Positions 22,375-28,065 of a DNA stretch of 30,863 nt are shown piece by piece. The stretch comes from a virus. The translations under genes were made by a program, and so were the position numbers. The notes under the pieces were generated by a model that did not search any database, was not told the origin of the DNA, and worked only from the letters and a program-made list of their open reading frames with translations. The stretch's first letter is position 1. The number at the start of each line of letters is the position of its first letter. The DNA is taken from IMG/VR virus record IMGVR_UViG_3300005613_000283, positions 1 through 30,863 of that record. One strand, 5' to 3'.

Positions 22375-23130
22375 ATGAGTTTTCCTTTTGATGTACAACT
22401 ACCCGAAGGGGCGGAACGCACGACAGGTACTACGAAAATGTTTCGCCTTGGGCAAAAAGGCGTGACAATAGATGGTAGAATATTCCGCTACTTCAAGGCT
22501 GATGCTGCCCTTGACTATCCACTGTATTGTATCGGGGGCGCCGAAGTGCAGTCATTGGACGCAGGGGCCGTTTACCTTGCCCATGCTGCTGGAGTTTATC
22601 AAGTTACCATTGATGGCACCAGCGATGGCGACCCTGCTGAAGATTACTACAATGATAGTCTCATCTTCTTCTACGAAGACGAGTATCCTACAATGAGGAT
22701 AATCAAGAGTGAGGCTGCGCTGGCTGCTAGCCCATACGGTGTCCTGCTTACCCTGGATGGGCCAACCCCTCATGCGCTATCAGATAACTGCGTGGTATAT
22801 ATCCAACCGAATATGTACGCAGGCGCTGTATGCTGCTTCCAAGGTGGGGGAGATAGTAACCTTAGCATACGCCCCGCTCTTGGTGTGCCAGCAGTTAAGG
22901 TAGCAAGCGGGTCCTACGGCTGGGCGCAAACCGGGGGACCGTGCGTCTGTGTTCCTGCTGGGACTACGATTGGTAGTGCTGCATGGGATAGAGTTTGTGC
23001 CTGGAGTACCGATGGTTCTGTTATACCGCTAGATGAGGCGATAAATGCAGACCACAGCCCACAGATTGCAGGTTATTCTATGGCAGTTAACGGTTCAGGT
23101 ACTCTCTGGGTTAACCTGACAATGGACTAG
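22375..23130 (+). CDS. capsid decoration-like protein, 251 aa
   Basis: Beta-rich protein directly after the capsid group. The segments MFRLGQKGVTIDGRIFRYFK, ATLDG-like turns and SGSYGWAQTGGPCVCVPAG resemble phage capsid cement or decoration proteins, in which a Gly-Trp-x-Gln-x-Gly motif recurs. It would bind the outside of the shell and stabilise it. AGGAGG overlaps the previous stop region and supports the start. The assignment is moderate; a minor capsid role is the alternative. Confidence 0.62.
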   Translation: MSFPFDVQLPEGAERTTGTTKMFRLGQKGVTIDGRIFRYFKADAALDYPLYCIGGAEVQSLDAGAVYLAHAAGVYQVTIDGTSDGDPAEDYYNDSLIFFYEDEYPTMRIIKSEAALAASPYGVLLTLDGPTPHALSDNCVVYIQPNMYAGAVCCFQGGGDSNLSIRPALGVPAVKVASGSYGWAQTGGPCVCVPAGTTIGSAAWDRVCAWSTDGSVIPLDEAINADHSPQIAGYSMAVNGSGTLWVNLTMD

Positions 23131-23143
23131 CAAGGAGGCATAC

Positions 23144-23278
23144 ATGAACTGGAAAGACAGAGCAAAGCAAAGGGGAATTGTAGAGAGCCCGCCCGAAGTA
23201 CCCAAAAAGCCAAAGGAGGGGCTCCAGGCAAAACCCGTAAGTGCCAAGAGGGAAACCAAGGCTACTGAAGAGGAGTAG
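23144..23278 (+). CDS. basic charged miniprotein, 44 aa
   Basis: Forty-four residues, almost all charged or Pro (WKDRAKQRGIVESPPEV, then KPKEGLQAKPVSAKRE), probably disordered. A strong AAGGAGG at 23132-23138 supports the start. No family recognised. It ends ten bases before a strong hairpin. Confidence 0.6.
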   Translation: MNWKDRAKQRGIVESPPEVPKKPKEGLQAKPVSAKRETKATEEE

Positions 23279-23287
23279 CAAGACTGA

Positions 23288-23316
23288 CGTGGGGGGCTTA
23301 AACAGAGTCCCCCACG
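23288..23316 (+). other. perfect 8-bp hairpin abutting a ribosome site
   Basis: CGTGGGGG and CCCCCACG pair perfectly around a 13-base loop, and the last G of the stem is the first base of the GGAGG site of the gene at 23326. No T-run follows, so a translational or RNA-processing role is as likely as termination. Confidence 0.6.
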
Positions 23317-23325
23317 GAGGCTTCA

Positions 23326-23565
23326 ATGGCGATATTTACGATTCAGCTCAGTGATGGGACGACTGAGGATGTCAGCATCCCTGGGTCTGAAGATTTAAGT
23401 CCGCAGCACCTTCAAGAGCTACTGGACTGGTCTAGGCAGAATAGTGAGGCTCGTGCTAAGGTGACCGAGGAGAAGAGACGCTACAAGACTATTCCGGCAA
23501 TTCAGGCATATCATCACATGAAAAAGTTTCAACGGTGGTTAGCCGGTGAAGGCAAGGTGTTCTAG
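23326..23565 (+). CDS. hypothetical protein, 79 aa
   Basis: Function not recognised. A strand-like N-terminus (MAIFTIQLSDGTTEDVSIPG) is followed by charged helices (PQHLQELLDWSRQNSEARAK) and a basic aromatic C-terminus. GGAGG at 23316-23320 is joined to the hairpin just described. It lies in the head-to-tail transition of the cluster and could be a small head-completion factor, by position only. Confidence 0.6.
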   Translation: MAIFTIQLSDGTTEDVSIPGSEDLSPQHLQELLDWSRQNSEARAKVTEEKRRYKTIPAIQAYHHMKKFQRWLAGEGKVF

Positions 23566-23577
23566 CGGAGGTCTAAG

Positions 23578-23940
23578 ATGATAAAGTTTAGTGGGTGGCT
23601 AGATTGTAAGATGGGCGAATGGGTGACAACGATGGTTGGTGAACCACCTCAGCCTGAAATACACTGGGAAGGCAGGGACATATCAGAGGCAATCAGCTTT
23701 GCTTTGCCTTTTGACTATCTGCAGGTCATTATACCCAGCCTAGTTGAATGTAAGCTAAGCCTCTTTGTATCAGATAAGGCCGATGGCGTCTATCAGCCAT
23801 TTGGCCAGGATGAAAGCACAAGCCTCACGACTGGCGGATATTCTACGGTCTTTGTCTTAGGTGGTTATCGTCATTTCAAGATAAAGAGCTCTATCGTCCA
23901 GCCTGATGAGTGCATATTCAAGGTGCGCGGGAGGCTGTAA
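23578..23940 (+). CDS. hypothetical structural-region protein, 120 aa
   Basis: No family recognised. The protein looks beta-rich throughout (FSGWLDCKMGEWVTTMVG, LPFDYLQVIIPSLVECKLSL, YSTVFVLGGYRHFKIKSSI), like a small jelly-roll or completion protein. GGAGG lies just before the start, and the next gene begins one base after the stop. Confidence 0.6.
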   Translation: MIKFSGWLDCKMGEWVTTMVGEPPQPEIHWEGRDISEAISFALPFDYLQVIIPSLVECKLSLFVSDKADGVYQPFGQDESTSLTTGGYSTVFVLGGYRHFKIKSSIVQPDECIFKVRGRL

Positions 23941-23941
23941 G

Positions 23942-24178
23942 ATGAGCGTTGACAATGTAGATGGGATAGAGATATTTGACAAAGATGCTGCTGGCCCACC
24001 TGGCCCGCCTGGCCCCCAGGGAATACAAGGGATTCAGGGAGAACAGGGGCCACAGGGAGAACGAGGCGAAACAGGCTACCCGCCAGACGGGATAAATCTT
24101 GTGATAGAGAAAGTCGGCGAGGACAAACACACACTTACTTTTGAGAACGGGATACTGGTAGGTGCCGTAGAGGAATAA
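23942..24178 (+). CDS. collagen-like protein, 78 aa
   Basis: Residues about 18-45 are nine consecutive Gly-x-y triplets (GPPGPPGPQGIQGIQGEQGP and on), enough for a short collagen-type triple helix. This is flanked by an N-terminal 16 residues and a beta-like C-terminal 33 residues (INLVIEKVGEDKHTLTFENG) that could be a trimerisation head. Phage collagen-like proteins are usually fibres or capsid spikes. The start chosen, ATG 23942, follows GGGAGG by about ten bases; a longer in-frame version starts inside the previous gene. Confidence 0.75.
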   Translation: MSVDNVDGIEIFDKDAAGPPGPPGPQGIQGIQGEQGPQGERGETGYPPDGINLVIEKVGEDKHTLTFENGILVGAVEE

Positions 24179-24182
24179 GGCT

Positions 24183-24410
24183 ATGACACTGGCTGAGTTA
24201 AGCGTTTTAATCCCATTAACGCTCGGTGTCTTAGCTCTGGTAGTTAAAGCTTTTATTCCCAGCAAGAAGGTAGAAACCGCTGCCCCAAAAGCAAGCAATC
24301 CTGGTAATCCGGGGAATAATGCGCAAGACAAGGTAGACCATGCACTTATGCTAAAAAGCCTTGAGAGGATAGAAGAGGTACTCCAGAGAATAGAGAGTGG
24401 GCTTCCATAA
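24183..24410 (+). CDS. membrane-anchored small protein, possibly holin-like, 75 aa
   Basis: One membrane span at about residues 4-25 (AELSVLIPLTLGVLALVVKA) is followed by a Pro/Asn-rich linker and an amphipathic C-terminal helix (ALMLKSLERIEEVLQRIESG). One-span proteins of this layout include some phage holins, but no endolysin is seen in the window, so the role is open. GAGG lies upstream. Confidence 0.55.
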   Translation: MTLAELSVLIPLTLGVLALVVKAFIPSKKVETAAPKASNPGNPGNNAQDKVDHALMLKSLERIEEVLQRIESGLP

Positions 24411-24421
24411 GGAGATAGGAA

Positions 24422-25705
24422 ATGGCAGAGACTGATACCAGGTTTGCCAATTATAGATACACACTCAGGCAAGCACTATCTCATAGAGTCGACGATTGTT
24501 TGCTGGTAACCCCTGACTCTGGCGAGGCGACCAATTTGGTTGATGCAAACCTTACTGACGAAGATGATTACTACAACGGCTGGAGCCTCTGGTTTTACGC
24601 CGGTGATAATATCAACAAAGAGCGGACACCTTCGGATTGGGACCTGGGTACTAATACTTTGACCTTTGCCACTGTGACGACTGCGGTTGACACGGCTGAC
24701 CTGGCTGAGCTGCACCGGAAATTCACTGCTGCACGCTACAACACAGTTATCAACGATGCTATCAATGTAGCTGCTGACTTCTTCCTCATCCCTGCTGTTG
24801 ACGAGACGCTTGTAGTACATGCCTGGAAAGAGGGGGAGAGCAGGGTACTGAGGCGTGAGTACGATATTCCCAGCGGCTTTGACTATATTGACGCCGTATA
24901 CATCGAGAGTAGTGAAACGCACGAATTGATAGACTGCGAGGCTGTCTGGGCTGACCTTGACACCGACGTAATTGGCGCTCTTGATAACGACGATTACCAA
25001 GAGGGCAGTAATAGCATGAAGTTTGCCGTCGGGGCTGGCATAAGCGACGGCGATGTTATAGGCTCAAAAGACCTCAGTGCTGCTGAAGACTTGTCTATGT
25101 ACCAGAAGATTGCCTTTTGGATAAAGGCTAGTTCTGCTCTGGCTGCTGGTGACCTATGCTTACTTTTAGATGATACGAGTGGTTGTGGCTCGGCGATAGA
25201 AACCATTGAGCTACCCGCAATAACGGCAAACACATGGACATTCGTTCGCTGTACCCTCGCTGCAGCTTCTAGCGACACAGCGATCCTGAGCATCGGTTTT
25301 GAGTACAACGCTAATAGCGGGGCGAACACTATTTGGGTTGACGATATTAGGGCTGTTTTGCAAGGTCAGCCATACTTTGCCAAGATGGATAAGTTGGACC
25401 ATAGAGATTGGTCTATTATTCCAGATAGCACGCCGAAGCTAAAGATTCATCGCGGCGTTACCCTCGCCCCCGGTAGCGCAATACGGCTTGTAGGTCAGAC
25501 TCACCAGGGCGTCTTTACGACTGATGCCACTACTGAGACCTGTGCTGTGCCGCCAGAGTTTATCATTCAGCAGGCTATGGCTTTCCTTCATCAGTCTAAG
25601 GGGCAACGGGAAGACATGGCTGCTGCTCAGATTATGGCGGATGCTCAGCGAAGGAAGATTCAGGTTAAGCCAAGGCCATTCGCAAGGGCGGTGAAGGAGA
25701 GCTAA
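24422..25705 (+). CDS. head-tail connector-like protein with carbohydrate-binding-like insert, 427 aa
   Basis: Residues 1-150 look like a helical phage connector (YRYTLRQALSHRVDD; FTAARYNTVINDAINVAAD), as in proteins that sit under the portal. Residues about 165-310 are a jelly-roll, carbohydrate-binding-like module (SMKFAVGAG, LSMYQKIAFWIKAS, TWTFVRCTLA, IWVDDIRAV). Residues 315-427 return to connector-type sequence with terminal helices (PPEFIIQQAMAFLHQSKGQR). The layout is a connector scaffold carrying a surface binding module. AGGAGA precedes the start, and the stop forms TAATG with the HNH gene. Confidence 0.6.
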   Translation: MAETDTRFANYRYTLRQALSHRVDDCLLVTPDSGEATNLVDANLTDEDDYYNGWSLWFYAGDNINKERTPSDWDLGTNTLTFATVTTAVDTADLAELHRKFTAARYNTVINDAINVAADFFLIPAVDETLVVHAWKEGESRVLRREYDIPSGFDYIDAVYIESSETHELIDCEAVWADLDTDVIGALDNDDYQEGSNSMKFAVGAGISDGDVIGSKDLSAAEDLSMYQKIAFWIKASSALAAGDLCLLLDDTSGCGSAIETIELPAITANTWTFVRCTLAAASSDTAILSIGFEYNANSGANTIWVDDIRAVLQGQPYFAKMDKLDHRDWSIIPDSTPKLKIHRGVTLAPGSAIRLVGQTHQGVFTTDATTETCAVPPEFIIQQAMAFLHQSKGQREDMAAAQIMADAQRRKIQVKPRPFARAVKES

Positions 25706-26298
25706 TGTGGCGAATAGAATCTTATATTGATTGTAGTGACATAGAGGACCTTTATCTTCGCAAATCTTTCTCTAGCACTCAGATTGGTCAGTTAAAAGGC
25801 TGCTCTGGTATGGCCATCGTGTATTACCTAAGACGGCATCAGATACCAATACGCTCGCCTGGCGAAAGCCATAGACTAGCTTATAGGGCAGGCTTATTGC
25901 TTTCGACAAAGGGCATACGTCATGGAAACTGGAAAGGTGGCCGAAAGAAGCACAGCGGTGGCTATATCTCAGTCAAAATTCATCCCGATGATTTCTTTTA
26001 TCAAATGGCTACTAAGACTGAGTATGTCATGGAACATCGGCTAGTTATGGCCAAGTCTTTGGGGAGATGTTTGCAACCTTGGGAAGAGGTACATCACAAA
26101 AATGGCATTAAGAACGATAATCGCCTTGAGAATTTAGAGCTTACCACCAAAGGCAGTCACAGCAGAGATCATGCTCGGGGTTACAGACATGGTTATCAAA
26201 AGGGCCTAGCTGATGGTAGGACTAAGCAGATTGAAGAATTGAGACAAGAGATACGTTTGTTGCGGTGGGAGCTCATTGAAAAAGACAAGGTAGTCTAA
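25705..26298 (+). CDS. free-standing HNH homing endonuclease, 197 aa
   Basis: DNA endonuclease of the HNH family. Residues 22-58 form a helix-turn-helix (SSTQIGQLKGCSGMAIVYYL) for target recognition. The HNH core spans about 106-150: EHRLVMAKSLGRCLQPW, then EEVHHKNGIKNDNRLENLEL with His130, His131, Asn133 and Asn139. His152 lies in the following SHSRDHARG. A charged helix ends the protein. AT-rich codon use and its place between two structural genes fit a mobile gene. It overlaps the connector stop by one base and touches the next start codon, so the cluster is not disrupted. Confidence 0.85.
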   Translation: MWRIESYIDCSDIEDLYLRKSFSSTQIGQLKGCSGMAIVYYLRRHQIPIRSPGESHRLAYRAGLLLSTKGIRHGNWKGGRKKHSGGYISVKIHPDDFFYQMATKTEYVMEHRLVMAKSLGRCLQPWEEVHHKNGIKNDNRLENLELTTKGSHSRDHARGYRHGYQKGLADGRTKQIEELRQEIRLLRWELIEKDKVV

Positions 26299-28065
26299 AT
26301 GGGGAAAATCGTCCTAAATGACAAAGTGCTCGATGTCGAAGGTGAGGTGCAAGAACAGCAGGTCAGTCCGTCTTCAGCCAAAATTTCCTCTGGTCAGGTT
26401 GAGTTCGGCAATTATGGCCTGAGTGACATCGAAGAGTACGGTGATTTCCGTGGTGGGCTCGGCCTAGAGTCTGAAGAGAAGGCTTCCAATAAGTTTGCCT
26501 GGGCTAATGGCGTAGAGACTATTAAAGCTCGCCTTACCACTCTCGGCCCCCTCGTCACTACTGCCGGCGCATTTGCATCCACGCCCTACAAGATAATTGA
26601 CTTCGAGAACATAACCTATGGCCTGAAGACTGAGGATTGCTACTATTGGAACACTGGCACTTCCGCTTGGTCTGATACGACTGCTGCTAGCCCTCTTGCT
26701 ACCCCTACAGATGCCATAGTTTTCAAGGACGAGACCGACAACTATCTCATAGTCTGTAACGGTTCAAAGGCTACATATTGCGCTGTAGGCTATGGCGGGA
26801 GTGAGGATTGGACAGAGCTCGGGACCAATAAGACCATCCATAAGATGTGTGTCTTTGACAACAGACTTATCGGTATCAATGCAACTGCTACTGCTCTCTA
26901 CTTTTCACCTGCTGGCGATGTTGACGGTACGTGGGACAGTTTCAACCTCTCGGGACCGTTTACAGCCTGCAACGACCTCTTCGAAGGCAAGACACTGACT
27001 ACTGGTGAACCGTGCATCTATATGCTGGCGCCTGAAGGCCTCTTTGTAATTGACTTCTGGACGCAAAAGATTTACCCCATGGAGGTCAGGTATCCCAAAA
27101 CAGATGAAGCCCGAGTAGGAATGTATTGGAACGGTGCTGTTATCATCAGCACAGGCTCCGGTATGGCTAGGCTAACGGCTAACGCTGTGGACCCTGCCTT
27201 TGGGCCAAACGCTGGTGATGGGCTGCCGTCAGACTATGCTGGCTACATCTACGACATGATTGGTACGTCAGAGTGGATAATTATAGCAATATCTGGTGGC
27301 TCCAACGACACAATCTTAAAGAGACACATGAGCGTAGGTGGCTGGCACCATGTTTACACAAGCAGTAGTAATATCAGGCACCTGTGCTACTCAGCGGCCT
27401 CAACCCATGCTACGTATGAGAGCGGTCGCCTGTGGTTTCAGGATGGGACTAATATCAAGTATGTCGAGTTTCCTGACACCACGCATGATGTGACTAAGGT
27501 TAGCACCTATGACTTTTGCGCTTCTGGTACATTGGAGCTTACTAGGCTCAGCAAGGTCTCCGTTATCCCGAAGGTGGCCATTGCAGTTATAGCTGTAACA
27601 GAAGACGTTAATAGCAATGAGAAGATAACTGTTGAGTACAAGATGGACAACGATGCGAGTTATACGTCTTTGGGGGATTTTACAACAAGTCCACGACCAA
27701 GGCTTAATTTTGCCAGTAACCTTGGCACCAGCTTCTATGATTGCCAGTTAAAACTTACATTTGCCAGAGGTGGTACTACCACAAAGACACCGAAGCTGAA
27801 GGCTATAGCCTTGAAGTATCTGGTCATGCCGGAGAGGGTAACCGCATGGGCGTTTACGCTGAAAGCACTCGGCAAGCGGGCAAAGGAAATTATCGACCAT
27901 CTGTACGATACCTACGACTCGACTATCCTCGTTACATTCTCACCCGACGGTGACCTGGGGATTTCCACGAAGTATGTGAGAATAGCCAGCTTGCCTAGCA
28001 GGAAGTGGCTGGATATGTATGCCGACCAGCGCTCGTTTGAAGTTGTCGTTTCGGAAATCGAGTAA
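26299..28065 (+). CDS. beta-propeller-like tail protein, 588 aa
   Basis: The sequence is beta-rich with recurring blade-like units (YWNTGTSAWSDTTAAS, FKDETDNYLIVCNGSKATYC, MCVFDNRLIGINATATALYF, DGTNIKYVEF), typical of phage tail or stopper proteins built as propellers. The last 200 residues form beta-sandwich sequence with a terminal helix-strand unit (ALGKRAKEIIDHLYDTYDST). Between connector and fibre-like genes, it may be a tail hub or nozzle. Its start codon directly follows the HNH stop, with only a weak ribosome site left. The role is inferred from position and fold impression. Confidence 0.6.
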   Translation: MGKIVLNDKVLDVEGEVQEQQVSPSSAKISSGQVEFGNYGLSDIEEYGDFRGGLGLESEEKASNKFAWANGVETIKARLTTLGPLVTTAGAFASTPYKIIDFENITYGLKTEDCYYWNTGTSAWSDTTAASPLATPTDAIVFKDETDNYLIVCNGSKATYCAVGYGGSEDWTELGTNKTIHKMCVFDNRLIGINATATALYFSPAGDVDGTWDSFNLSGPFTACNDLFEGKTLTTGEPCIYMLAPEGLFVIDFWTQKIYPMEVRYPKTDEARVGMYWNGAVIISTGSGMARLTANAVDPAFGPNAGDGLPSDYAGYIYDMIGTSEWIIIAISGGSNDTILKRHMSVGGWHHVYTSSSNIRHLCYSAASTHATYESGRLWFQDGTNIKYVEFPDTTHDVTKVSTYDFCASGTLELTRLSKVSVIPKVAIAVIAVTEDVNSNEKITVEYKMDNDASYTSLGDFTTSPRPRLNFASNLGTSFYDCQLKLTFARGGTTTKTPKLKAIALKYLVMPERVTAWAFTLKALGKRAKEIIDHLYDTYDSTILVTFSPDGDLGISTKYVRIASLPSRKWLDMYADQRSFEVVVSEIE

